Shown here: one piece after another, positions 28,050 to 36,386 of the stretch
Numbering within the stretch: position 1 is the stretch's first letter
Layout of the letters: the number at the start of each line of letters is the position of its first letter
Source of the DNA: DT-111 sp965263225
Lineage (GTDB): Bacteria > Bacteroidota > Bacteroidia > Chitinophagales > Saprospiraceae
Reading direction: 5' to 3'
DNA length: 64,000 bases
Assembly (NCBI GenBank): GCA_965263225.1
Contig: CBDHHG010000008.1
Coordinates: 248,001 to 312,000 of the forward strand
Notes under the pieces: generated by a model
The model's database searches: none
What the model saw: the letters and a program-made list of their open reading frames with translations, nothing else
What the model was told of the DNA's origin: nothing
Position numbers and translations under genes: made by a program

Positions 28050-28813
28050 AGATCCTCATCATTGAAGATGAACCCTTTGCCGCCGACCATCTAGAGATGT
28101 TAACAAAGCAATTACGGCCGGATTGGGAAGTGTTGGCCAAACTGCCTACGATTCAGGAGACTGTTTCCTGGATTACTTCGCAACAGGCCTACGATGTTAT
28201 CTTTACGGATATTCAATTAGCGGATGGAATCTGCTTTGAAATCTTTCAGCAGGTACAGATTGACCGACCGATCATTTTCACCACGGCTTACGATCAATAT
28301 GCCATTAAGGCTTTTAAGTTGAATAGCATTGATTACCTCTTAAAGCCTATTGATAAATCTTCTTTAACCTCCGCTTTTGAAAAGTTGGAGAAACTGCAAG
28401 CCTCAGCTGCTCCCGCTCAACCTCAGGGTTTTTCCACAGACCAATTACAGCAGCTTCTACAATCTCTACAGCCTTCTTATAAGCAGCGTTTTGCTATCAA
28501 AATTGGAGATAATATCCGGCTGGTTCCGACAGAAGAGATTCTTTTCTTTCAAAGTCAGCACAAAATTACTTACCTCACTACGGAGGCAGGGAAACGATAC
28601 CCGGTCCAGTATACTTTGGCAGAACTTGAAGGGCTGGTCGATCAAAAACAATTCTTCCGGATTAATCGAGGCGTCTTATTGCGAGACCGGGCCATTAAAG
28701 GAGTAGCGATGATCAGTAATAGCCGCTTGAAAGTTAAAGTACCTTTTGTAGAGGAAGATTTTGTGGTCAGCCGAGAGCGTTGCCAGGATTTTAAGGAATG
28801 GTTGGATCGGTAA
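28046..28813 (+). CDS. LytTR-family response regulator
   Basis: A 255-residue regulator with a receiver domain (1-120; acidic pocket ED at 7-9, phospho-acceptor D55 in IFTDIQLAD, lysine in LLKPID). The C-terminal LytTR DNA-binding domain (about 150-255) includes ILFFQSQHKITYLTTEAGKR, FFRINRGVLL and the closing FVVSRERCQDFKEWL. It overlaps the LytS-type kinase gene, so they form a pair. The kinase, TPR and receptor genes upstream are likely part of the same unit or its targets. Confidence 0.9.
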   Translation: MKILIIEDEPFAADHLEMLTKQLRPDWEVLAKLPTIQETVSWITSQQAYDVIFTDIQLADGICFEIFQQVQIDRPIIFTTAYDQYAIKAFKLNSIDYLLKPIDKSSLTSAFEKLEKLQASAAPAQPQGFSTDQLQQLLQSLQPSYKQRFAIKIGDNIRLVPTEEILFFQSQHKITYLTTEAGKRYPVQYTLAELEGLVDQKQFFRINRGVLLRDRAIKGVAMISNSRLKVKVPFVEEDFVVSRERCQDFKEWLDR

Positions 28814-28836
28814 AAGCCAGGTCATAAGATATTGGG

Positions 28837-29904
28837 TTAGTACTTCATCTTCCGCTTTTGTTGTTGAATACTTTTGTACAATTTTCCTTGTGCTCGATCT
28901 TTCTTTCTGCGTTGCTGTAAACTGGATTCAAAGTGTTCTCGCTCCCGCTCCATCTTCTGGAAGTTATAATAAGCCTCCTCCTCAATTGCTCCACTTTCCA
29001 CAGCGGCAATGATTGCACATCCTTTTTCATGTATATGAGTACAGTCCTTAAACTGGCAGTTGGCTGCATACCCTAGTAAGGCGTCAAAGGTAGCTTCGAG
29101 ACCTGCGGCTGTATCCGTAATACCCACTTCACGCATACCAGGATTATCAACCAGGATACCGCCGCCTTCTAGGACGATCAACTCACGATGACTGGTGGTG
29201 TGCTTTCCTTTATTGACACTATCGCTGATCGCCCCCGTCTTCATCTTTTCTTCCCCGGACAAATGATTCAAGAGCGTAGATTTGCCTACTCCTGAAGACC
29301 CTAGGAGACAATAGGTTTTACCGCTTTCAATGCGGGTTTGTACGGCCGCATAGCCATTGAGCTGTTGATTGCTCACTGAGATGATGGAGATATCCCCTAA
29401 CCGCTTTTTGATTTGTTCAATTAACGCTTGTAAGGCCGACGAATCTATGAGGTCTATTTTACTTAAAACAATGATCGGATCGACTTTGGAGGCATTGCAA
29501 ATAGTTAGGTATCGTTCTAGTCGATTGAGGTTAAAATCCCGATTCACGGCTTGTACGATGAGTCCGACATCGATATTGGTGGCAATGATCTGAACTTGCG
29601 TAGATTTTCCCACGGCCTTTCTTTCAATGATGGAGTGCCGAGGGAAGATATCATGAATAAGTGCCTTGCCTTCGTCATATTCAGAAAAAGAAACCCAGTC
29701 TCCTACTGCGGGGAAGTCATACCGCCCCTCCGCCGTAAAGCGGAGTCTTCCTACTAGCTCTGAATCGTATTCCTTGTCTGGCGTTTTGACGGTATAGCGT
29801 TCGCGGTGCTCTGCAATAACTCTCCCTACCTCAAAGGCAGTTAGACTTTTTGCTTGACGATATTCTTCTAGTGCAGCGGTATAACCCAGATCTTCGTAGG
29901 TCAT
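28837..29904 (-). CDS. rsgA: Ribosome small subunit-dependent GTPase A
   Basis: A 355-residue circularly permuted GTPase that checks late 30S assembly. An N-terminal OB fold (about 30-110) precedes G-motifs in permuted order: VLSKIDLID (G4), GSSGVGKSTLLN (G1) and VDNPGMREVG (G3). The C-terminal zinc-binding segment CQFKDCTHIHEKGC follows. It has the expected length. Its start overlaps the end of the GNAT gene by 4 bp, and with TetR it forms a three-gene minus-strand unit, an unusual setting for this housekeeping gene. Confidence 0.92.
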   Translation of the reverse strand: MTYEDLGYTAALEEYRQAKSLTAFEVGRVIAEHRERYTVKTPDKEYDSELVGRLRFTAEGRYDFPAVGDWVSFSEYDEGKALIHDIFPRHSIIERKAVGKSTQVQIIATNIDVGLIVQAVNRDFNLNRLERYLTICNASKVDPIIVLSKIDLIDSSALQALIEQIKKRLGDISIISVSNQQLNGYAAVQTRIESGKTYCLLGSSGVGKSTLLNHLSGEEKMKTGAISDSVNKGKHTTSHRELIVLEGGGILVDNPGMREVGITDTAAGLEATFDALLGYAANCQFKDCTHIHEKGCAIIAAVESGAIEEEAYYNFQKMEREREHFESSLQQRRKKDRAQGKLYKSIQQQKRKMKY

Positions 29905-30707
29905 GATTTGTTGGTTTTAATGGGCGTGAATTCGATATCGAAAATGATATTGGAGCAATAAAATCCAGCCTTTTTGATCGCTTTTTGTGAAGCGATATTA
30001 TCAATCGTTGTGGAACATATTGGTTTTCTACCCAGTTTCAAGACGCGATTGATCTGCCATTGCAGGATTTCCGTAGCAAAACCTTGGCCTCGAAAGTTTT
30101 GATTAACGATCATACCCAGGTCTGCGTAATTAGGTTGAGTATCACTAAGTCTACATTCGCTTGTAGCCACGATCGTGTCGCCTTGCTTGGCTCGGAAGAT
30201 TTCCTTCCTTTTTACCAAGTTTTCAGTGTAGCCAAAGGTATCATTCATTCCCACCTCTCTTTTCAGAAAGGCTTTGATAGCTGGAATCTCTTCCTGGCTG
30301 ACCAGCTCCAAAGCTAAACGCGATTCAATATCCACGCTTTCGTTCAAATGCTCAAAACAAAAGGTGTTAGTCGAGATTTTAGTGGCGTGAAAGAGGCAGG
30401 CATTGAAGGCAGTTGGCGTACTGGAACTCAATTGTGCGCTTACGATTAAACCTGTTTCAATCATCGTTTGTATTACTTCGCTCGCTCTTGCCTTGAACGG
30501 GGTAAATAGAAAGAGCTGTAACAGCCGTTTCTTTTCATCAATACAACAAAAGCCTAGCCTTTGGTTCCCTTGCTGGATGAAATAAGCTGTTGTAGAGGCA
30601 ATATATAATAGCTCCCACATCGCATCGATAGGTGCGGTCAGTTCTTTGTATAAGCGTTCGCGAAGGCTAGCAATTTCTTTGATATCTTGAGTCGGGATAA
30701 ATTCCAT
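29901..30707 (-). CDS. GNAT-family N-acetyltransferase
   Basis: A 268-residue protein. Its C-terminal half is a GNAT domain with the acetyl-CoA loop VNQNFRGQGFATEIL and the motif ASQKAIKKAGFYCSN. The N-terminal half (about 1-120) is a diverged, GNAT-like or unknown domain. The acceptor substrate is unknown. The gene starts directly after the TetR stop codon and overlaps rsgA by 4 bp, so all three are probably cotranscribed. Confidence 0.8.
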   Translation of the reverse strand: MEFIPTQDIKEIASLRERLYKELTAPIDAMWELLYIASTTAYFIQQGNQRLGFCCIDEKKRLLQLFLFTPFKARASEVIQTMIETGLIVSAQLSSSTPTAFNACLFHATKISTNTFCFEHLNESVDIESRLALELVSQEEIPAIKAFLKREVGMNDTFGYTENLVKRKEIFRAKQGDTIVATSECRLSDTQPNYADLGMIVNQNFRGQGFATEILQWQINRVLKLGRKPICSTTIDNIASQKAIKKAGFYCSNIIFDIEFTPIKTNKS

Positions 30708-31247
30708 TTAGCTATATTTTTTAAGAAGGTGAGTCTGTATATCTGCTAAGGGATAGTCTTTATAGATACTGAAATAGTGTAGTGCAATTCCATCCAGCTC
30801 AGCGATAAAAGCATAAGACAGTACTAAGGAGTTCTCTGCATCAATGGCATCAAATAGCGCTTTGACCGATTGGAGTAAAAAGGCAGCCCTTTTATCAATC
30901 AAATCTTGTAGGATGGATCTAGTGCGAGGCTGTAGCATCATGTTTAGATTGAATTGGAACAACATTTTGTTGGCAGCTAAGCCAGCAAAAAAAGAATCCA
31001 ACCTATCCTTTAGCCGCTCTTGTGGCGTGGCGTTGTTGGAGTCGGTGGCATTAATATCCTTGATCAATTCGGTCGTTCTGGTGAATATCTCCCGCAGCAG
31101 CTCTTGCTTCGATTTAAAGTGATGGAACACCAATCCTTTCGATACCCCTGCAGTTTCACATATCAAAGACACAGGGGTGTTTTCAAAGCCCCTCTCTGCA
31201 AAAAGTTGCGTCGCCACCGCTATGATTTGGTCTTTCTTATTTATCAT
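30708..31247 (-). CDS. TetR-family transcriptional regulator
   Basis: A 179-residue regulator with an N-terminal TetR helix-turn-helix (about 5-50: IIAVATQLFAERGFENTPVS, ICETAGVSKGLVFHHFKSK). I place the start at 31247 (MINKKDQ); the 59 residues upstream in the same frame read through the operator and are Trp/Cys-rich, unlike protein. The C-terminal ligand domain is not assignable. A perfect inverted repeat 14 bp upstream (31261-31278) is the likely autoregulatory operator. Downstream genes are GNAT and rsgA. Confidence 0.85.
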   Translation of the reverse strand: MINKKDQIIAVATQLFAERGFENTPVSLICETAGVSKGLVFHHFKSKQELLREIFTRTTELIKDINATDSNNATPQERLKDRLDSFFAGLAANKMLFQFNLNMMLQPRTRSILQDLIDKRAAFLLQSVKALFDAIDAENSLVLSYAFIAELDGIALHYFSIYKDYPLADIQTHLLKKYS

Positions 31248-31260
31248 ATAAATATAACCG

Positions 31261-31278
31261 ACTGACTGTGCAGTCAGT
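31261..31278. promoter_or_regulatory. TetR-type operator palindrome
   Basis: ACTGACTG and CAGTCAGT form a perfect 8-bp inverted repeat with a 2-bp spacer (TG), just upstream of the TetR start. The ACTGACTG half-site is of the kind commonly bound by TetR regulators of this type. Autoregulation is inferred. Confidence 0.65.
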
Positions 31279-31317
31279 TTTCGAAAATGTAAATTTTTTT
31301 GAAAAATCTCTATTTGC

Positions 31318-31362
31318 CATCCCCCGCCGTTGTTGCATGTTTTCCACCAACAACTAACCCCG
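31318..31362. repeat. Dispersed intergenic repeat, copy 1
   Basis: About 45 nt related to 55750-55794 in the same orientation. Shared parts are GCCRTTGTTGC and CCACCARCAACYAACCC, with GTTGTTG pairing to CAACAAC to give a hairpin. It lies between the TetR operator and the alaS terminator. Confidence 0.5.
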
Positions 31363-31392
31363 TCCCCCCAAACTATCCGGAATAAAAATGAA

Positions 31393-31419
31393 AAGAGGGT
31401 GGTCATCGACCACCCTCTT
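31393..31419 (-). terminator. Terminator of alaS
   Basis: A 12-bp perfect stem (AAGAGGGTGGTC against GACCACCCTCTT) with a 3-nt loop, followed on the minus strand by a T-rich run. It lies 49 bp beyond the alaS stop codon and separates alaS from the TetR unit. Confidence 0.8.
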
Positions 31420-31467
31420 CCCACTATGTATCACTTCACGTGTAATTTCGATTTATAAAACCTAGAT

Positions 31468-34098
31468 CTAGGCGCCTAACATTTGGCGAGCTTCAGCGAT
31501 GGCGTCATCCAGGCCGCCAGCATTTTTTCCACCTGCTGTAGCGTAGAATGGCTGTCCGCCACCCCCGCCTTGGATATGCTTAGCCAACTGACGAACCATA
31601 TTTCCGGCATGAAGATCTCCTTGCCCTGCAATCTCTTTGCTGATCATGATGGTCAACATCGCTTTGCCTTTGACTTCCGCACCGAGTACAATTACTGCTT
31701 TTTCCATCTCTTTTTCGAGTTGGAAGGCCAAAGTTTTGATGGCGTTAGCATCATCCAAAGGAATCTTGGCACCAAGGAACTGGATTTCATTGAAGCTTTC
31801 TACTTGACCAGCTAATTGGCCCTTAAGCGCTCCTGCTTGTTCACTGCGCAGTTTCTCTAGTTCTTTTTTCAGCTGCTTATTTTCCTCTTGTAAGGCCTCC
31901 ACATGCTTGGCAGTATTGGGGGCATTTTTGAATAAGGAACGAATTTGATCTAATTCCTCCAGTTGGGCCTTCACATACTCCTGAGCTGTTTCAGCCGTTA
32001 CGGCTTCAATACGACGGATACCCGCTGCAACCCCTGTTTCCGAAACGATCTTAAATAGGCCGATATTTCCAGTGGCTGGTACGTGCGTACCGCCACAAAG
32101 TTCTCGCGAGAAGTTGGCATCGAAAGTGATCATTCGGACTAAGTCTCCATATTTTTCACCAAAGAGCATAGTGGCACCCGCGGCCTTGGCCTCGTCGATG
32201 GGCATGGCTCGATCTTCTTCCAGTTGAATATTTTCTCTGACCTTCTGATTGACGATCTCTTCAATTTCTTGCAATTCTGCTGCTTCCACCGGCTGAAAGT
32301 GAGAAAAGTCGAAGCGCAGGCGTTTATGATCTACATTTTGTCCCTTTTGTAGTGCATGTTCTCCCAAAACCTGATGCAGTGCGGCATGCATTAAGTGGGT
32401 AGCCGTATGGTTGTTTTCTGTAGCATTGCGAATTCTAGCCTCTACAAAACCCTTGACCTCCGCTGAGGAATTAGATGGAATGCGATCCACAATATGGACA
32501 GTCAATTCATTCTCTTTCTTGGTATCGAGAACGCGAACCTTTTCCTCACCAACCCAAAGCGTTCCTTTATCACCTGCTTGGCCGCCACTCTCTCCATAGA
32601 AGGGAGTTCGATTCAAGACCAGTTGAAATTGATCTTTCTTCTTCAATTTAACGGTTCGGTATTTCAACACCTTAGCATCCTTCAATTCTAAAGTATCATA
32701 ACCAATAAATTCTACTTCCTCTTCTTCATGAACTTGATTCCAATCGCCAACTTCTTTTTGTGCATCGATCTTGGAGATTTCTTTTGCCTTCGCCAAGGCT
32801 TCCTCAAAGCCCTTATCGTCCACGGTATATCCCTTTTCTGTAGCAATTAACCTAGTCAAGTCAATTGGGAAACCATAAGTATGATACAGTTCGAACGCGT
32901 CATCCCCTTTCACCTGATTGTCTTCGATAGTAAGGCTTTCAAATCGGCGAAGCCCCTTTTCTAAGGTATTGAGGAAAGTGATTTCTTCACCTTCGATGAC
33001 TGTAGCCACTTGTGTTCGCTGCAAGTCCAATTCAGGAAACACCTTGGCGAACTCATCCGCCAACATTGGGATGAGTGTATGTAAGAACGGATCTTTGATA
33101 TCTAGGAAGGAATAATAGTATCGAACGGCGCGCCGTAAAATCCGGCGAATGACATAGCCCGCTCCAGTATTACTAGGCAACTGACCATCGGCAATAGCAA
33201 AAGCCACGGCACGAATATGGTCGGATACCACTCGCATGGCGATATCTACCTTGTTTTTGGGATCATAACTATGGCTGTAAGTCTTTCCAGATTGCTTTTC
33301 TATGTATTGAATGAAGGGCGAGAAGATATCCGTGTCATAGGTTGCTGTCTTTCCTTGCAAGATCATGCAAAGTCGCTCAAAGCCCATACCGGTATCTACA
33401 TGCTGCTCCGGAAGCTCTTCAAGAGAACGGTCAGCCTTACGGTTGAACTGAATGAATACATTGTTCCAGATCTCTACCACCATAGGGTCATCCATATTTA
33501 CTAGCTCGGCTCCAGGATTTTTCGCCCTTTCTTCGTCCGAACGCATGTCAATGTGGATTTCTGAGCAAGGACCACAAGGGCCAGTATCACCCATTTCCCA
33601 GAAGTTATCCTTCTTGCCGAAATAGAGAATATGCTCTTCAGGCAGGAACTTTTTCCAGATCTGTTTCGCTTCTTCATCTGCTGGTAAACCGTCTGCTTCA
33701 TCGCCTCCAAATACTGTAGCGTAGATTCGGTCTTTGGGCAACTTGTACACAGCTGTAAGCAATTCCCAGGACCAGGCAATAGCTTCCTCTTTGAAGTAAT
33801 CGCCGATGGACCAGTTCCCCAACATCTCGAACATGGTGTGGTGCGTACCGTCTAGGCCTACTTCTTCCAGATCGTTGTGCTTACCGGAAACACGCAGGCA
33901 TTTCTGAGTATCCGCAATTCTTCTAGCATCCGGTACTTGGTTGCCAAGGAACAAATCCTTGAACTGATTCATCCCGGCATTGGTAAACATCAAAGTAGGA
34001 TCGTCCTTGTTTACGATCGGCGCCGATGGAACGATTTTATGTTGTTTAGATCGAAAAAAATCTAAAAACTGATCTCGGATTTCCTGTGCTGTCATCAT
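31468..34098 (-). CDS. alaS: Alanyl-tRNA synthetase
   Basis: About 876 residues, the usual length. The catalytic domain starts with QEIRDQFLDFFRSKQHKIVPSAP and includes FTNAGMNQFKD. The editing domain has the zinc-type motif NNHTATHLMH and the cysteine motif RELCGGTH. The C-terminal C-Ala domain ends in the glycine-rich GGGGGQPFYATAGGK. An upstream in-frame ATG at 34149 would add 17 residues with no family counterpart, so I choose 34098 (or 34095). It charges tRNA-Ala in the cytoplasm. It is a single gene ending in a strong terminator at 31393-31419. Confidence 0.95.
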   Translation of the reverse strand: MMTAQEIRDQFLDFFRSKQHKIVPSAPIVNKDDPTLMFTNAGMNQFKDLFLGNQVPDARRIADTQKCLRVSGKHNDLEEVGLDGTHHTMFEMLGNWSIGDYFKEEAIAWSWELLTAVYKLPKDRIYATVFGGDEADGLPADEEAKQIWKKFLPEEHILYFGKKDNFWEMGDTGPCGPCSEIHIDMRSDEERAKNPGAELVNMDDPMVVEIWNNVFIQFNRKADRSLEELPEQHVDTGMGFERLCMILQGKTATYDTDIFSPFIQYIEKQSGKTYSHSYDPKNKVDIAMRVVSDHIRAVAFAIADGQLPSNTGAGYVIRRILRRAVRYYYSFLDIKDPFLHTLIPMLADEFAKVFPELDLQRTQVATVIEGEEITFLNTLEKGLRRFESLTIEDNQVKGDDAFELYHTYGFPIDLTRLIATEKGYTVDDKGFEEALAKAKEISKIDAQKEVGDWNQVHEEEEVEFIGYDTLELKDAKVLKYRTVKLKKKDQFQLVLNRTPFYGESGGQAGDKGTLWVGEEKVRVLDTKKENELTVHIVDRIPSNSSAEVKGFVEARIRNATENNHTATHLMHAALHQVLGEHALQKGQNVDHKRLRFDFSHFQPVEAAELQEIEEIVNQKVRENIQLEEDRAMPIDEAKAAGATMLFGEKYGDLVRMITFDANFSRELCGGTHVPATGNIGLFKIVSETGVAAGIRRIEAVTAETAQEYVKAQLEELDQIRSLFKNAPNTAKHVEALQEENKQLKKELEKLRSEQAGALKGQLAGQVESFNEIQFLGAKIPLDDANAIKTLAFQLEKEMEKAVIVLGAEVKGKAMLTIMISKEIAGQGDLHAGNMVRQLAKHIQGGGGGQPFYATAGGKNAGGLDDAIAEARQMLGA

Positions 34099-34400
34099 TA
34101 CGGATACACAAATTTTAAGTGAATCGCGAAGATAAGTATGAGTACACAATTATCCTAGAAGATATCATGGGCATTTTCCAAGCTCAGTGGTCGTGCAAAA
34201 AGCTTTACTTACTGGCTTTCCAAGAGCTGACTAGAAGTGGCTTTCGCTTTGAAAATGCAATGCTCCGAGCCCATAGACCCATTTGATTCTTTATACCTAC
34301 GTTCTGCTTTTCAATAAAGTGATCAGGAGAGCTTTTGGTTCCACCAAAGGGCTGGGTATTGGTGCTGCTGGTGCTGGAAATGGAGAAGCAAAAAGAGTTT

Positions 34401-34433
34401 TCCGCTTGCGAAGTCCGAATCATCGCAAGCGGA
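34401..34433 (-). terminator. Terminator-like hairpin after the sigma/OmpA unit
   Basis: TCCGCTTGCG and CGCAAGCGGA form a perfect 10-bp stem with a 13-nt loop, followed on the minus strand by an A then T-rich tract. It lies 27 bp past the OmpA-domain gene. The rest of the 34099-34459 gap shows no convincing gene; a 72-codon minus-strand frame begins in this loop and was not called. Confidence 0.65.
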
Positions 34434-34459
34434 AGCTAGGAATTTAGAGGGCGATGCTG

Positions 34460-35074
34460 CTACTTTCTTACAAATTCTACTCGACGATTTAAAGCTTTGC
34501 CAGATTCTGTCTTATTGCTGGAGATGGGCTGATCTTCTCCGAAGCCCTTGGCGCTTAAACGAGAGGGATCGACCTTAAGGCTCACCAGGGCATCTCGTAC
34601 GGCTATGGCCCGGACATTCGATAGCTTTTGGTTGTAGCTGCTAGAACCAGACGAATCTGTGTGACCTTCTACACTCAGTCGTACATCTGGATGTTCCTCC
34701 ATCATTTCAGCAATCGAGCGAATGATGGCCATGGAGGATGGTCGGATGGTGGCGTTGTCGTAATCGAAATGAATATCGTTGGTGATAATCTTTCCGTCTT
34801 TCATCAAGATATCGTAGAGTGGCATACTAGCCTTTGCGATAGGAATTTCCTCTTTAACTGAGGGCGTTTCCTTATCTATGAAGCTTAAACCAATCAAACA
34901 GACAGCGAGGAGAGCTAGGCAAATGGCCAGCCATTTTTGATTTTTCATATTGCGATGTTTTTGTTGTGCCTGATCAAACAGCTTTGAGAACTCAGGTGCC
35001 TGCTCTTGTTCAGCACTGCGTTGCTCTGTATATAATTGCTGGATGATCTCATTAAATGGATTTTCTTTTTTCAT
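34460..35074 (-). CDS. Membrane-anchored OmpA-domain protein, probable anti-sigma partner
   Basis: 204 residues: a cytoplasmic N-terminus of about 45 residues (NPFNEIIQQLYTEQRSAE), one membrane helix (about 48-65), then a periplasmic OmpA/peptidoglycan-binding domain (about 95-204). The domain shows FDYDNATIRP, VEGHTDSSGSSSYN and LSNVRAIAVRDAL, ending NRRVEFVRK. Its start overlaps the end of the ECF sigma gene by 4 bp. A short cytoplasmic segment plus one helix, coupled to a sigma gene, is the layout of anti-sigma factors. Here the sensor part would be a cell-wall-binding domain. Function as anti-sigma is inference; the OmpA domain is certain. Confidence 0.8.
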   Translation of the reverse strand: MKKENPFNEIIQQLYTEQRSAEQEQAPEFSKLFDQAQQKHRNMKNQKWLAICLALLAVCLIGLSFIDKETPSVKEEIPIAKASMPLYDILMKDGKIITNDIHFDYDNATIRPSSMAIIRSIAEMMEEHPDVRLSVEGHTDSSGSSSYNQKLSNVRAIAVRDALVSLKVDPSRLSAKGFGEDQPISSNKTESGKALNRRVEFVRK

Positions 35075-35601
35075 AGGAGCTTATGTTTCAGCAATTCTTG
35101 CTTATCTAGGAGTTGCCGTAAACGGCTCTTGCCTCGTTCGTAGTGAGTACGGGCAGTGCCTAGCTGTATGTCCATGACCTCTGCTGCCTCTTTAATGCTA
35201 CAAGCTTGATAGAAAACTAGATGCAGTATTTGCCGTTGTTGAGGAGAGAGTTCGTCCAATGCCTTCTGAAAAATGGGTTGCAGTTGTTCAAGCTCCGCTG
35301 TGGAAGCAGTTGGTGGATAAATTTGGAAAATGCTAGCTGATGAGTCCTCAACTTGTACAATTTTTCGTTTGGCTTTGGCTTTGACATGATCGATTGCCGT
35401 ATAACGAATGATGGCAAATAGCCAAGTTTTGAAGCTAGCTTGTGCCCTGAAGGCTTTTATCTTCCGGAGCACCTTCAAATAGGAATCTTGTAGGACTTCT
35501 TCTGCCATGTACCGGTCGCCAGCACAACAACGAATTGCCCATGCATAGCTATCATTATGTAAGTCAGCTAGTTTGCGCTGCAATTCTTTGGGTTGCATCA
35601 T
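35071..35601 (-). CDS. ECF-type RNA polymerase sigma factor
   Basis: A 176-residue sigma-70 family protein. Region 2 (about 15-85) includes AEEVLQDSYLKVLRKIKAF and FKTWLFAIIRYTAIDHVKAK. Region 4 (about 110-165) includes LDELSPQQRQILHLVFYQ and the helix-turn-helix SIKEAAEVMDIQLGTARTHYERG. There is no regulatory extension. It overlaps the OmpA-domain membrane gene, its likely anti-sigma partner, so it should respond to an envelope or cell-wall signal. Confidence 0.92.
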   Translation of the reverse strand: MMQPKELQRKLADLHNDSYAWAIRCCAGDRYMAEEVLQDSYLKVLRKIKAFRAQASFKTWLFAIIRYTAIDHVKAKAKRKIVQVEDSSASIFQIYPPTASTAELEQLQPIFQKALDELSPQQRQILHLVFYQACSIKEAAEVMDIQLGTARTHYERGKSRLRQLLDKQELLKHKLL

Positions 35602-36121
35602 ATAATTCGACCGTTTTACCCGTTTAGTCTGTAAAACTCTTATCTCATATTACAGGGAAAGGCGAAATTCTTACGAAATTCTGGTAAAATAGCGATTCTC
35701 AAGGGGGGTAATTGCGCAGGAGAAGACCTGGAACGCGGATGAAATGTTGGGGAAGTGTTAAATTTTTCTTAATTAACACAATTCTCAGAGAAATAAATCC
35801 ATCTTTGTGCGCTCCCTATGAAAAAATTACGTTAGAGTTAAAGACAAATATGTAATAACGCGATTTGTCCTCCCTAATCCCTCTATTGAACTATCCAATT
35901 TGCCGAAAAGTCCGAATCAAGGACATATCTAGTACGATAAAACTACCCTCAAGAGAGGCATAACTAACCCTAGTAAGTACAGTACACTTTACCATTCACT
36001 TTACACGGATAAAGACAAGTTTCATTTCCCCGTTGCTCAGGTGTCCAATAGTCGTCCAAAAGTGGTCACTAATTCCTGTTGGGAATGAAAATATACGATT
36101 ATTAAAAACCGATTGGTAGGT

Positions 36122-36147
36122 AAAAATGCCAATTTGCGGCATTTTTT
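36122..36147 (+). terminator. Orphan terminator-like hairpin
   Basis: AAAAATGCC pairs with GGCATTTTT around AATTTGC and ends in a run of six T. The nearest upstream gene on this strand is over 7 kb away, so it may end an unannotated RNA or protect the peptidase gene from readthrough. Confidence 0.5.
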
Positions 36148-36244
36148 GAACTTATTTTGATGATGTTTTGTGTTGGAATTCAGCTTTTGGTGATGTTTTA
36201 GTCTAAATTTTGGCAAAAAATTTTTTTTATCTGAGGGCTGAAAC

Positions 36245-36252
36245 TATATTTG
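36245..36252 (+). promoter_or_regulatory. Possible -7 element for the M23 peptidase gene
   Basis: TATATTTG matches the Bacteroidota -7 consensus TAnnTTTG exactly. A well-spaced TTG -33 element is not evident, and the start codon is 135 bp downstream, so the call is tentative. Confidence 0.35.
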
Positions 36253-36386
36253 ATCTAGCCATCTGAAAGTAAAACACTCCAAAGAGAGATTTGAAAACTA
36301 GGCATTCAGTTCCAACTTGTTTTTAAGTTGGTTTAGCTTCTGCGGGAGCGCTGTATGTTTTACTTTTTGGCTTACATTAAACACTC

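Larger units (their letters stand above)
35602..36386. other. Large intergenic region (785 bp) between divergent units
   Basis: No credible coding frame was found. It contains a terminator-like hairpin at 36122-36147 that follows no plus-strand gene and a Bacteroidota-type promoter word at 36245-36252. A small RNA ending at the hairpin is possible, but no known RNA family is recognised. Confidence 0.4.

Noticed and set aside
31318..31362. Integron attC site
   Set aside because: The hairpin lacks matching RYYYAAC/GTTRRRY core sites at its ends, and no integron integrase or cassette is nearby.
34205..34423. 72-codon minus-strand frame after the sigma/OmpA unit
   Set aside because: Starts inside the loop of a terminator hairpin and has no recognisable features.
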